DNA from: UBA6220 sp041650375
GTDB lineage: Bacteria; Patescibacteriota; Minisyncoccia; Minisyncoccales; Minisyncoccaceae
Assembly: GCA_041650375.1 (NCBI GenBank)
Contig: JBAZLH010000001.1
Location: 62,001-126,000, forward strand
Direction of reading: 5' to 3'
DNA: 64,000 nucleotides
The first letter of the stretch is position 1. Each line of letters opens with the position of its first letter. Positions 35,721 through 44,200 of the stretch are shown one piece after another. The notes below the pieces were generated by a model that did no database searches, was not told the DNA's origin, and was given only the letters and a program-made list of their open reading frames with translations. A program made the position numbers and the translations under genes.

Positions 35721-37136
35721 ATGTTGCGTAAAAAATATAAAGCTTTCACTTTGATTGAACTTTTGGTTGTTATAGCGATTATCGGAATTTTGTCCGGATT
35801 TATTTTTGTTTCCATGGGCGCTTCGCTTAACGCGGCCAAGGATGCCAAAAGGCAAACAGATGTCGCGGCAATTCAAAAAGCCTTGTGGATGTATGAGGTA
35901 GCTGGAAATATTTTACCCGATACTGCCGGAGTCGCGTGCAGTTTAGTCCCTACGGACAACGCGGCTTGCGACAGTTTTAAAACCAAACTTGAGCAGTATT
36001 TAAAAACCATCCCCGTTGATCCGGATGGAACAACCCTTTATACCTATACTCACGATGCTTCTGTAAATAATGAGGATTTTGTGATTACAGGCATTCTTTC
36101 TAACGGCAATACTTATGGTTATGATACGACGATCGGTTTTTATAATACGCCCGCGACCCCGCCGCCGGAAGAAGGGGGAATAACCATTACCGAGGTGGCG
36201 CATATTCCCGAAAGCAGCATGGGTAACGGCGAAGCTAATGATGCTTATTACGATGGATCCGGGTATGTTTTTTTAGCTAATGGCGACGATGGATTAAGGG
36301 TTTATTATTTTGACGGGACTAACATTACGCCAGTGGATCATGTCGATGACGGCGGTACTGCTTTGGGTTTGGCTTATGACGGTTCAGTTGTGTATTTAGC
36401 CAACGGCACGGATGGGTTAAGAGCTTATAGCTTTGATCCTTATGCTGAAACTCCCGCTCTCGGCGCTGGTAATAATGTTAACGACGGTGGAGAGGCGAGA
36501 AGCGTCTATCCGGGTTTTTATAGTGGTACCCGCCCGGCTTTAGCCAACGGCACGGATGGGTTAAGGCAATATTCATATAACGGTTCCGCATTCACTGCTC
36601 TGCAAAATATTGATGAATCCAGCGGCGAAGCTAACGCTATAGACGTATGGTCGGCCGGTGACAACTGGTTTTATGTTGCCAATGGTACGGGCGGGTTGCA
36701 AATTTATGGCCAGCCGATAGCAGGAGGTGCTTTTACCCGCCGAGCAAGCATTAATGATGGCGGAACCGCTTATGACGTAATGGCCGAGCCGTGGTCCGGC
36801 GCTGGAGCGTTTGTCGCCAATGGTACGGATGGGTTAAGATTTTATTCCTACGATGGAGCGGAAACAATTGCTACTTATTATCATATTGACGAAGGTGGGA
36901 GCGCAATGGGGATTTATATGGATAACCGTTATTATTATTTAGCTAATGGTACGGATGGATTGAGAATTTATACTGATGGCGGCACTAATTTTGTTCCGGC
37001 CGGGCATATTAACAGTGGTGGAGAAGCTCGTAAGGTGGGTGCAGTAGATACGCCTAATTATACTTATATTTTTTTAGCTAATGGTACGGATGGATTGAGA
37101 ATTTACAGAATAGATATTCCCAACAGCGGCGAATAG
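35721..37136 (+). CDS. Pseudopilin carrying a seven-repeat LVIVD-like beta-propeller
   Basis: 471 residues. Prepilin signal (KA|FTLIELLVVIAIIGIL) and a small pilin head (to ~145; two Cys pairs) are followed by a PPPEEGG linker. Seven repeats of 41-48 residues then follow, each ending ANGTDGLRxY, with the Ala at residues 186, 227, 275, 320, 366, 408 and 453. Seven blades is a natural closed propeller. The last two motifs are identical over ~30 nt, suggesting recent duplication. Starts 5 nt after the mutase gene. Probably a surface-displayed binding module. Confidence 0.85.
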   Translation: MLRKKYKAFTLIELLVVIAIIGILSGFIFVSMGASLNAAKDAKRQTDVAAIQKALWMYEVAGNILPDTAGVACSLVPTDNAACDSFKTKLEQYLKTIPVDPDGTTLYTYTHDASVNNEDFVITGILSNGNTYGYDTTIGFYNTPATPPPEEGGITITEVAHIPESSMGNGEANDAYYDGSGYVFLANGDDGLRVYYFDGTNITPVDHVDDGGTALGLAYDGSVVYLANGTDGLRAYSFDPYAETPALGAGNNVNDGGEARSVYPGFYSGTRPALANGTDGLRQYSYNGSAFTALQNIDESSGEANAIDVWSAGDNWFYVANGTGGLQIYGQPIAGGAFTRRASINDGGTAYDVMAEPWSGAGAFVANGTDGLRFYSYDGAETIATYYHIDEGGSAMGIYMDNRYYYLANGTDGLRIYTDGGTNFVPAGHINSGGEARKVGAVDTPNYTYIFLANGTDGLRIYRIDIPNSGE

Positions 37137-37160
37137 TGTGGAGAAACCGACGACTATCCC

Positions 37161-37199
37161 TTAACAACAAGTAAGCCCGTGATACAATAAGGGTATAAT
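37161..37199 (+). promoter_or_regulatory. Two overlapping promoters with no clear gene behind them
   Basis: TTAACA (37161-37166) with TACAAT (37183-37188), spacing 16, and a second TATAAT at 37194-37199. The following ~150 nt contain only a 26-codon ORF (37207-37287). A small RNA or a long leader for the gene at 37412 is possible. Confidence 0.4.
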
Positions 37200-37355
37200 A
37201 GCGAGTATGCCTGGACAGCTTTGGGGAATTGTCAAAGGCATCGTAAACAAGTGTCCCGATTTCACAAGCAAACGATCAAGCTTGTAAGACTTGGTACCTC
37301 TACATTCGTGGCAGAAATCATTCGGACAAAACCAGCAATGCAAGTTATTTTTTTA

Positions 37356-37403
37356 TTGATTTTTTTCAAATTTGAGCTATAAGATATTTGTTTGTCCGGG
37401 AGG
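37356..37403 (+). promoter_or_regulatory. Promoter and Shine-Dalgarno of the gene at 37412
   Basis: TTGATT (37356-37361), 16-bp spacer, TATAAG (37378-37383). GGGAGG at 37398-37403 lies 8 nt before the ATG at 37412, one of the clearest ribosome binding sites in the window, and decides that start. Confidence 0.55.
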
Positions 37404-37411
37404 TTGGACAC

Positions 37412-37792
37412 ATGGAATTGGTCCGTTGCACGGCTGAAGAAGGTTCTCGCTTTTATAAAAAAGGAGCCTTGGTCGGAGTGGACTTGGTGCCTAACCAATG
37501 TTCCGACGAAGAAATGTCCTTTTGTGAAAGCTTTCCCGAAAAGTTTAAAAAGGGAAAAGCTTTGGTACGGTTTGAAGAAAGTAAAAATAAGAAGCAGTAT
37601 GTTTTGATCTTTGATTACATTAATTCAAAAATTCCGGAATCCAGGGTATTTGAAATGGGCAAGAACAAAAGATTATTGCAATTGCTTCTTTCTAATGATT
37701 ACGAGATAAAGGTTTGTTTTGAGAATGGCGGTTACAACGCCCTTAAAGTTCGCTTTATTGGTGGAAAATCGCAAACTCGGCTCAATGTTTAG
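37412..37792 (+). CDS. Small soluble protein, unrecognised
   Basis: 126 residues from ATG 37412, chosen over TTG 37388 because of the well-placed GGGAGG. Mixed alpha/beta composition, no membrane segment or signal. Contains MELVRCTAEEGSRFYKK and ends VRFIGGKSQTRLNV. It is monocistronic with its own promoter and terminator. No family recognised. Confidence 0.7.
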   Translation: MELVRCTAEEGSRFYKKGALVGVDLVPNQCSDEEMSFCESFPEKFKKGKALVRFEESKNKKQYVLIFDYINSKIPESRVFEMGKNKRLLQLLLSNDYEIKVCFENGGYNALKVRFIGGKSQTRLNV

Positions 37793-37825
37793 AGGGGAAA
37801 ATTAAATATTTCCTCTATTTTTTTA
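37791..37825 (+). terminator. Probable terminator of the gene at 37412
   Basis: AGAGGGGAAA (37791-37800) pairs imperfectly with TTTCCTCT (37809-37816), then a run of seven T. Confidence 0.6.
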
Positions 37826-37844
37826 TTTAAAATAATATCCAAAT

Positions 37845-37872
37845 AAAAAAACCGCTCCCTAAGGAGCGGTTT
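37845..37872 (-). terminator. Rho-independent terminator of the RNase J operon
   Basis: On the minus strand AACCGCTCC/GGAGCGGTT stem (37850-37858 with 37863-37871), loop TTAG, then a T-run. Confidence 0.85.
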
Positions 37873-37886
37873 CTATAGGTAGGCGT

Positions 37887-39725
37887 TTATCCAACTTCAA
37901 TAATTACGGGCAAGACCATTGGCCTCCTTTTTGTTTTTTGGAACAAGAAGTCGCCGATAGTATTTTTAACATTGTCTTTAATGTAAGTCCAGTTTACCAC
38001 TTGTCCCGAAACAGTGGCCTTTTCAATAGTTTGGACAACTTTTTTTCTGGTTTGGTAAAGCAAATCTTTGGATTCCCGCAAATACACAAATCCGCGCGAG
38101 ATTATATCTGGAGAATCTTGGACTTTGCCGGTTTTTCTGTTAACCACGACAATAACCACAAAGATTCCATCTTCGGCGAGCGCTTGCCTGTCGCGCAAAA
38201 CAATTTCACCCACGTCGCCAATGCCTAGTCCGTCCACCATAATGTATTCGGAAGGAACTTCGTTTTTCGTGACAATTCCTTTGTCCGGAGTTATTTCAAC
38301 TATTTTGCCGTTATCGGTTAATAAGACATTGTTTTCCGGAATGCCGCATTCTTGCGCCAATTTGGAATTGGCGAACAACATTGAAAATTGTCCGTGGATG
38401 GGCATAAAGAATTTCGGATTCATTGTTAAAATCATTTCCCGCAATTCTTCTTTTTGCGCGTGTCCGCCGGCGTGGATATCCATCATTTTGTAATGGAACA
38501 CGTTGGCTTTTTGCCTTAACAAATCATCCTTAATGCCTTGCACGGTTCTTTCGTTGCCCGGAATCACGGATGAAGAAAATACCATTGTGTCGCCCGGTTT
38601 AATGGTGATAGATGGGTGCTGTTTGGTGACTATTTTCATTAGACCGGCGCTTTCTTCGCCTTGGGCTCCCGTGCAAAGAATGGTCACGTTTTTGTCCGGC
38701 AACGCGTTGGCGTCCGCCACTTTTTTCAAAAGCGTGCCCTTTTGCGTTTTTAAATAGCCTAGTTTTTTAGTCAGTTCCACGTTGCTTTTCATGCTGTGGC
38801 CCACAAACCCGACTCGGCGCCCGTATTTTTCGGACAAAGTTATGGCTTGTTGGATTCGGTTTACGAGCGAGGAAAAGGTGGAAATAATAATTCGTCCGTT
38901 TGCATTTTCAAAAATCTTTTCCATATTTTCAAAAATTTGCTTTTCCGAGAGCGAGTGGCCCTCCTCTTCCGCGCCCGTTGAATCAGACATTAAAACTTGG
39001 ATGCCTCGTTTTCCGATTTCCCTTAATTTTTCAAAATTAGTCGGCAGTTCATTTACCGGAAAATTATCAAATTTAAAATCCGACGTGTTAACAATGTTAC
39101 CAACCGGAGTTTTTACGAATATGCCCAAATTATCGGGAATATTGTGGTTCTGCCTGAAAAATTCAATTTCAAACACTCCCAATTTTATTTTTGAACCGTC
39201 TTTTACTTCCGTAATGTCCAACTTCGGGTGTTCCGGAAATTCTTCTTGCCTTTTTATAATAATCCCTTTTGCCAACGGTGAGGCGAAAATCGGGGGATTG
39301 CCGATGCGATGCAAAATGTAGGGAACCGCGCCAATATGGTCATAGTGCCCGTGCGTTATTAAAATGCCTTCAATATTTTTGTATTTATCGTTTTTTAGCA
39401 AATAAGAAATGTCCGGAATAATGTAGTCAATTCCCGGCATGTCTTCTTCCGGCATTCGGAAACCGACATCCATGATTATAATGGAATCTTTATATTCCAA
39501 AATGGTCATATTTCTGCCAACTTCGCCCAAACCGCCCAAAGGAATTATTTTCAATGATTCGTTGTTGGGTATAGTGTTAATGTGTTTGGGTTCTTTTGCA
39601 ATGCGTTTGTCTTTGTTGCGATAAGGATTATTGTAATTTCTCCTTCTCGCGGTTTTTTTAGGCCGCGAATCCAAGCTCTGTTCAGGGCTTTTGATTGGCG
39701 GCGCTTCTGTTATTTTTTGTTCCAT
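37887..39725 (-). CDS. rnj: Ribonuclease J
   Basis: 612 residues. A basic ~50-residue N-terminal extension precedes the metallo-beta-lactamase/beta-CASP core. The metal motif HGHYDH is at 125-130. The beta-CASP part contains SDSTGAEEEGHS, and MPIHGQFSMLFANSKLAQ is the later His motif. A C-terminal domain follows. It carries out 5'-to-3' exo- and endonucleolytic mRNA and rRNA processing. Last gene of a five-gene minus-strand cluster. Confidence 0.94.
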   Translation of the reverse strand: MEQKITEAPPIKSPEQSLDSRPKKTARRRNYNNPYRNKDKRIAKEPKHINTIPNNESLKIIPLGGLGEVGRNMTILEYKDSIIIMDVGFRMPEEDMPGIDYIIPDISYLLKNDKYKNIEGILITHGHYDHIGAVPYILHRIGNPPIFASPLAKGIIIKRQEEFPEHPKLDITEVKDGSKIKLGVFEIEFFRQNHNIPDNLGIFVKTPVGNIVNTSDFKFDNFPVNELPTNFEKLREIGKRGIQVLMSDSTGAEEEGHSLSEKQIFENMEKIFENANGRIIISTFSSLVNRIQQAITLSEKYGRRVGFVGHSMKSNVELTKKLGYLKTQKGTLLKKVADANALPDKNVTILCTGAQGEESAGLMKIVTKQHPSITIKPGDTMVFSSSVIPGNERTVQGIKDDLLRQKANVFHYKMMDIHAGGHAQKEELREMILTMNPKFFMPIHGQFSMLFANSKLAQECGIPENNVLLTDNGKIVEITPDKGIVTKNEVPSEYIMVDGLGIGDVGEIVLRDRQALAEDGIFVVIVVVNRKTGKVQDSPDIISRGFVYLRESKDLLYQTRKKVVQTIEKATVSGQVVNWTYIKDNVKNTIGDFLFQKTKRRPMVLPVIIEVG

Positions 39726-39740
39726 AAGTTTTTACTTTGT

Positions 39741-39771
39741 CCGCCACAGCTAAGTAGTAGCGGCGGCGGAT
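39741..39771. repeat. TCCGCC/GGCGGA palindrome (copy 2)
   Basis: TCCGCCACAGC and GCGGCGGCGGA arms flank TAAGTAGTA just upstream of the RNase J start; similar to the repeats at 33284 and 59207. Confidence 0.5.
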
Positions 39772-39803
39772 TTTTATATTTTTTTATTTTTTTGTTATCT
39801 AGA

Positions 39804-39830
39804 ATGTTTGGGTATCCGATACCCAAACAT
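39804..39830. repeat. Palindrome ATGTTTGGGTAT-CCG-ATACCCAAACAT
   Basis: Perfect 12-bp stem with 3-nt loop (39804-39815, 39819-39830) between cupin PGI and RNase J. Same family as the hairpin at 44856-44895. No T-run on either side. Confidence 0.75.
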
Positions 39831-39848
39831 AATTTATTAGTATTAGTT

Positions 39849-40439
39849 TTACTTCAAGAAGTTTAAATCGGTCGGGCATTGTTTCGGCTCTTCAAACCTT
39901 ACTTCCGGAATATTTTTATATTCGTTGTTTTTAACCCATCCTTCGGGGGTAAAATAATAGCAAAGCCCTTTTTTGTTTTTTACCGTTTCGTAATCAAACC
40001 CGGATTCTTTTTTGGCCCAATTTGCCATTTTTAAAGTTTTATTTGTCGTGTTGATGGTAACGTGCGCGTATTCTTTTGGCACGACAATGCAATCGTTTTG
40101 TTTTCCTTTTACCGCGTAAAAATCTTCTATTTCATCTTTTCCTTTTTGGAAAAGGAACAATCCTTCGCCCTCAAGCACGATATACATTTCATTGGAGTCA
40201 ATTCCGTGGAAGTGCCCGAGAGTTTTAACAAATTCTTTGCCTATTTGGAAAGGCGGGATAACAGTAATGTCGTATCTTAAATTTTCATCCCATTTTAATC
40301 CTCGGTACATATAATATAGTTCCGGATTGCTTTTTTGTCGTTCAAGCCAGTCTTTGTCAAAAATAACTTCGCGCATATCGTTTAAATAACGGATATCCGG
40401 AGTTAATTTGTTTAAATCAAATTCTTGGTTAGAGTTCAT
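39849..40439 (-). CDS. Cupin-type (archaeal-type) glucose-6-phosphate isomerase
   Basis: 196 residues, single cupin. The metal-binding set is GHFHG (H76, H78), E84 and H126, as in the PF06560 family of metal-dependent phosphoglucose isomerases first known from Pyrococcus. RYDITVIPPFQIGKEF and GEGLFLFQ are also typical. It interconverts glucose-6-P and fructose-6-P. Unrelated in fold to the usual bacterial Pgi, consistent with non-homologous replacement. Sits between a binding protein and RNase J. Confidence 0.85.
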   Translation of the reverse strand: MNSNQEFDLNKLTPDIRYLNDMREVIFDKDWLERQKSNPELYYMYRGLKWDENLRYDITVIPPFQIGKEFVKTLGHFHGIDSNEMYIVLEGEGLFLFQKGKDEIEDFYAVKGKQNDCIVVPKEYAHVTINTTNKTLKMANWAKKESGFDYETVKNKKGLCYYFTPEGWVKNNEYKNIPEVRFEEPKQCPTDLNFLK

Positions 40440-40454
40440 ATTTTTTAAAAGTAT

Positions 40455-42476
40455 TTATTTCCACACTCTTTTTTCGCCAATATACCAATTTTCTATTGAA
40501 GAAAAGATGCGGGAAGAGTCGCCGATCTTGGCGATTTCAATGCCTTTTATTTTTTTATTGGCCATAAAAATATCGTAAGGCGAATATAAATATATGGCCG
40601 GAGCGTCACTTATAAGCGTTGTCTGGATGGACTGTAATTGTTTTATCCTGTCTGCGCTGGTCGGGTCCGCGTAAAGGCGCTGTTTTTCCAATGATATATC
40701 CAGGTCGGAATTTTGGTATAAAGAAAAATTAAAGCCCGGGTCTATTACTTGCGAAGAATGCCAATAAGGAAGCGGGTCGGGAATCATTCCCAGTTTTTCT
40801 CCAAAGAGCAAGGCGTCAAAGTCTCTTTCCCTGATAACGCGCTTCATTTCAATCGGGTCCAGTTTTTCCACTTCAACCATTACACCTATTTGGGCGAATT
40901 GAGTTTTTAAATCGTTGGCCGCGGCAATCAAGGCCGGATAGTCGCTGGTTTTAATAATAAAAGAAAGCTTGGTTGTTTCAGCCGGAGCGGTAAAGCAAAC
41001 TTCGTTGAGTTTTCTTATTGTGGCCGCGGAAACCTTGCCCGTGCCGCTGGTTAAACCGTTTGGAGTTAAAATATCGCTTGCGTATTTTTCTTGGAAGGCG
41101 ATAACCGCGCTCTTAGTGTCGTTTCCGAAATTACCGTTAATAACTCCGCTTGGGTAGAGGCTCGGGTCTTGAGCCAAGCATTCCTGGAGTTTTTTAACTT
41201 CCGCGCCGCTGCTGCCGGATTGCAAAGTTTGGCTGAATTTGAAACCGGTTGTTTTTGTTAAGCTTTTTTGCCTAATGCCGTTTGATAAAGCAAATCCGGC
41301 TTTGTCCAACAACTGGGCGGCTTGTTCAACATTGTAAGTGATTATATTGTTTGGTTTTTTTAAATCAGCGTAGAAGTCGGGTAAAAGCGGGGAATCCACA
41401 ATTTGCCCTCGGCCTTTCAGGGCCGCGTTTAATGTTTGATTTTTGTTTATCGCTTCGCTCAGGGCTGTTCGGATATTTTTATCTTTAAACAAATCGCGGT
41501 TATTGTTTAAAAATAAGCTGAAATAATTTGGCACTTGCAAAAGATATTGGTTCAGCCCTTTATCTTTGCTTAAATCATAAGCAGAGGAATTTTCTATTTC
41601 TCCGGCGTCAACTGCGCCTTTTTTAATGGAATTGTATAAATCGCTTTGATTGTCAAAGAAAATAATTTGGATTTTTTGGATATGCGCCGGTTGGTTGTAA
41701 TAATTTTTATTCGCGGTTAAGGTGATGGATTTGACGGTCTTGTCGCTTTTTTGCTCTACCGATGCCACCTTATACGGTCCGGAGCCGACGGGAGCCAATA
41801 AGTTGTATTGCGAATTGCCGGTTATTCCGAAAACCGTGGCATTTTTCCAAATATGCTCGGGCATTATTTTTAAATTCGCGAGCATTTCCAAAGCTCCGCT
41901 ATATGTTTGTTTGAGCTTTATCAGGCCTTTAAAGTCGGAAGTCTTTTCAATTTCTACGCCTTGCCAGTTCGCGCGCAGCGGGCTCATAAAATCGGAATCT
42001 TGGACCAAATGGATGGTAAAAACAATATCATCTATGTTTAACAAAGTTCCGTCCGACCACTGGACGTTTTCTTTAATTGAAAATTCTATGGTGCGGCCGT
42101 TATCCGTAAGTCTATAATCCTTTATTAAATCGGGAACAATGTTTCCGTTTTGGTCGTAGTCCATTAACGATGAGAAAGTTAGCTCTGTTAAGCTGCGGTC
42201 GACATCGGAAGAAAAAGAATATAAAGGATTGATGGATTGGGGTTGGCCAACCATGCCGTATTTGAATGAACCGGAATCATTGGGAACAATATTTGTGTTT
42301 TTGCGGTAAAGGCCGGTTAAAAGAAAGGCGGCCGACGCGATAAAAAGCAAAAAAGACACAAAGAAAAACCATTTTTCTTTTTTGTTTAATACTTTTAAAA
42401 ATTGCGCCCACTGATTCAGGGATGGTGCTTTTTTCTTTCCGTGAATTACGGGATTTTTTTGTCCGAAAATAGACAT
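40455..42476 (-). CDS. Oligopeptide-binding-type protein (SBP family 5) with an inserted peptidoglycan-binding domain
   Basis: 673 residues from ATG 42476 (a TTG at 42503 is less likely). One N-terminal membrane helix (about 39-60) anchors an extracytoplasmic SBP_bac_5 protein (YGMVGQPQSINPLYSFSSDVDRSLTELTF, VQWSDGTLL). At about residues 413-490 a PG_binding_1-like domain interrupts the fold (SSGAEVKKLQECLAQDPSLY, NGNFGNDTKSAVIAFQEKYA), after which the SBP fold resumes. No permease or ATPase gene is nearby. It may bind peptides at the wall or act as a wall-attached chaperone rather than a classic ABC receptor. Confidence 0.85.
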   Translation of the reverse strand: MSIFGQKNPVIHGKKKAPSLNQWAQFLKVLNKKEKWFFFVSFLLFIASAAFLLTGLYRKNTNIVPNDSGSFKYGMVGQPQSINPLYSFSSDVDRSLTELTFSSLMDYDQNGNIVPDLIKDYRLTDNGRTIEFSIKENVQWSDGTLLNIDDIVFTIHLVQDSDFMSPLRANWQGVEIEKTSDFKGLIKLKQTYSGALEMLANLKIMPEHIWKNATVFGITGNSQYNLLAPVGSGPYKVASVEQKSDKTVKSITLTANKNYYNQPAHIQKIQIIFFDNQSDLYNSIKKGAVDAGEIENSSAYDLSKDKGLNQYLLQVPNYFSLFLNNNRDLFKDKNIRTALSEAINKNQTLNAALKGRGQIVDSPLLPDFYADLKKPNNIITYNVEQAAQLLDKAGFALSNGIRQKSLTKTTGFKFSQTLQSGSSGAEVKKLQECLAQDPSLYPSGVINGNFGNDTKSAVIAFQEKYASDILTPNGLTSGTGKVSAATIRKLNEVCFTAPAETTKLSFIIKTSDYPALIAAANDLKTQFAQIGVMVEVEKLDPIEMKRVIRERDFDALLFGEKLGMIPDPLPYWHSSQVIDPGFNFSLYQNSDLDISLEKQRLYADPTSADRIKQLQSIQTTLISDAPAIYLYSPYDIFMANKKIKGIEIAKIGDSSRIFSSIENWYIGEKRVWK

Positions 42477-42575
42477 TAGTATAAAATTAAAATTGCTGCC
42501 CAATCCATAAACCTTTCCCGTTAATTTTAACGGATAAGAATTTGTTTAGGATAGTTGCTGTTAGAAGCTTAAAAA

Positions 42576-42791
42576 TTAATATAAGAGATTGGCGATTGCC
42601 AAACCGATAAAAGCGATAACCAAAATAACGGTTGCCCAAAGCAGGTTTGTCTGAAGGCCGCGCCTGGTGCTGTAAACCTCGCCGCCGCCGCCGAAAGCGG
42701 AGCCAAGGGCGGTGCCTCTTTGCTGCATAATGATAAAAACAACCAATAAAACAGACACAATAGATTGGATTATTACCAAAGTTTGATTCAT
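42576..42791 (-). CDS. secG: Preprotein translocase subunit SecG
   Basis: 71 residues with two membrane helices and the SecG loop (IIMQQRGTALGSAFGGGGE). Starts 2 nt after the upstream holin-like gene's stop. Part of SecYEG. Confidence 0.9.
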   Translation of the reverse strand: MNQTLVIIQSIVSVLLVVFIIMQQRGTALGSAFGGGGEVYSTRRGLQTNLLWATVILVIAFIGLAIANLLY

Positions 42792-42793
42792 AG

Positions 42794-43150
42794 TTAAGAT
42801 TCTTGTTTAAATAATTTTGTGAACAACAGGTCGGTTGCCCAAACAATCAGGGATACCCAGAATATGTTTTTCAGTCCGTTTATTTCCAAATGGGTGGAGA
42901 ATAACACATCTGTTATCCAAACCAGGAACATAATGATAATAAAAGAAAAAAGATTTAAAGTAATTATCCTTAGCGGGAAAGTAATGATATTCAATAACGG
43001 CCTAACAAAGAAAAATAGCAAGCCGATGGCAACGCCCGCGAGGATGATTGTTAGTATATTTTGGTCGTAAGATACGCCGGGTTTCAAGAAATATACAGCA
43101 ATAGCAATTCCTGCGATACCCGCAATCATTTTTACTATCAAGCTGTTCAT
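42794..43150 (-). CDS. Phage holin family 4 (superfamily IV)-like four-helix membrane protein
   Basis: 118 residues from the ATG at 43150; the longer frame to 43423 runs into the divergent gene. Four hydrophobic segments and the internal LFFFVRPLLNIITFPLRIITL pattern fit PF04020, widespread chromosomal membrane proteins of unknown role despite the holin name. First gene of the minus-strand cluster, with a promoter that predicts a leaderless transcript. Confidence 0.78.
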   Translation of the reverse strand: MNSLIVKMIAGIAGIAIAVYFLKPGVSYDQNILTIILAGVAIGLLFFFVRPLLNIITFPLRIITLNLFSFIIIMFLVWITDVLFSTHLEINGLKNIFWVSLIVWATDLLFTKLFKQES

Positions 43151-43157
43151 AATACAT

Positions 43158-43185
43158 ATATTAACAGAAAACACAGTAATGTCAA
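43158..43185 (-). promoter_or_regulatory. Sigma-70 promoter of the holin-secG cluster, apparently leaderless
   Basis: Minus strand TTGACA (43185-43180), 16-bp spacer, TAATAT (43163-43158). The start would fall at about 43151, next to the ATG at 43150. It is divergent from the promoter at 43216. Confidence 0.5.
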
Positions 43186-43215
43186 CCACGAAAGAGGTTT
43201 TGTTTTTAAAAATAT

Positions 43216-43233
43216 AGTGGTATAATATTTTTA
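43216..43233 (+). promoter_or_regulatory. Extended -10 promoter for the second LamG pseudopilin
   Basis: Identical over 18 bp to 33413-33430. TATAAT ends at 43226 and the ATG is at 43239, giving a leader of about 6 nt. Confidence 0.6.
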
Positions 43234-43238
43234 GTAAC

Positions 43239-44177
43239 ATGGCTAAAAATATTTTAGATAATAAAAAATCCGGATTCACTTTAATAGAAATAATGGTTGC
43301 GATTTTGATTTTGGGCGTAATTTCCGGAATTGTGATTGTGAATAATTTGGCTGCGGTAAATACCGCGGTAGACACTAAAGTTAAAACTTTTGCCACCGGT
43401 ATTCCGGTATCTTTATCCGGCAATTACGTGGCTTTTTGGAATTTTGATAAATGTTCGGGATCAAGCGTTACCGCGGATTGTATTACGGACAGCTGGGGAG
43501 CGAACGGCTACATCAGTTCCACTGAAAATCCAATCGTGATAAATGGCACGGCGCCTACGGTTGCCTCGGGTAGCAGTTGCGTTAACGATAAATGCCTTGT
43601 TTTTAGCGGTTCTAACGCGATTACGATTAAGGAGATTGGCTTGGGCAAAAAAGTAACAATTTCTTTTTGGATGAAAGTTTCTAATTATACTAATATAATG
43701 CCATTTTCCCTGGAAACGCTTAACGCTTATGACGTAGGGCTGCTTTTTGAAGGAGGAACGAATAGTATGTTTTGGTCGCCCGAAGTTGATGATTATAATA
43801 TATTCACCGGTTCCGCTTGGCCGAACGAAAATTGGCATCATTACGTTGTAATTAATAACGACGTAACCAATGTGGCCAAACTTTATGTGGATGGAATAAA
43901 ATCCGGCGAAGCCGAAGGCTTGGACACCACTACCAGCCCCGCCACCACTGATGCGAGGTTTATGATTGGCGGGTCGTACGCTTATTTTCCCACTTATTTT
44001 GCGATTACCGGGTCAATGGACGAAGTCCAAATCTTTGATGATGCTTTGAGTATTGCCCAAATTGATGACATTTATATTGTTGGCTTGAATAATTTGCTTA
44101 AAAATAACGGAATCACAAAGGCTGAATACGATTCACGTTTGGCAAGCTTGAATAAAAATATCGCCTTATTAAAATAA
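43239..44177 (+). CDS. Pseudopilin with C-terminal LamG domain (second copy)
   Basis: 312 residues. Prepilin signal G|FTLIEIMVAILILGVISGIV, then a LamG-like jelly roll (about 65-275; YVAFWNFDKCSGSS, LVFSGSNAITIKE, KVTISFWMKVSNY, WHHYVVINND, MDEVQIFDDAL). The ~35-residue tail (VGLNNLLKNNGITKAEYDS) resembles that of the first LamG pseudopilin. Two Cys pairs. Followed by an SdpI-like membrane protein. Confidence 0.85.
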   Translation: MAKNILDNKKSGFTLIEIMVAILILGVISGIVIVNNLAAVNTAVDTKVKTFATGIPVSLSGNYVAFWNFDKCSGSSVTADCITDSWGANGYISSTENPIVINGTAPTVASGSSCVNDKCLVFSGSNAITIKEIGLGKKVTISFWMKVSNYTNIMPFSLETLNAYDVGLLFEGGTNSMFWSPEVDDYNIFTGSAWPNENWHHYVVINNDVTNVAKLYVDGIKSGEAEGLDTTTSPATTDARFMIGGSYAYFPTYFAITGSMDEVQIFDDALSIAQIDDIYIVGLNNLLKNNGITKAEYDSRLASLNKNIALLK

Positions 44178-44200
44178 TTTTTAAAAATAATTAAAAAAAT

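Noticed and set aside
37161..37343. Minus-strand 60-codon frame with CxxC pairs
   Set aside because: Zinc-ribbon-like spacing is tempting, but there is no minus-strand promoter or ribosome site and the clear promoters face the other way; kept only as a hint in the findings.
42794..43423. 209-codon version of the holin-like protein
   Set aside because: The extra 91 residues overlap the divergent promoter and the start of the pseudopilin at 43239; ATG 43150 fits the family length.
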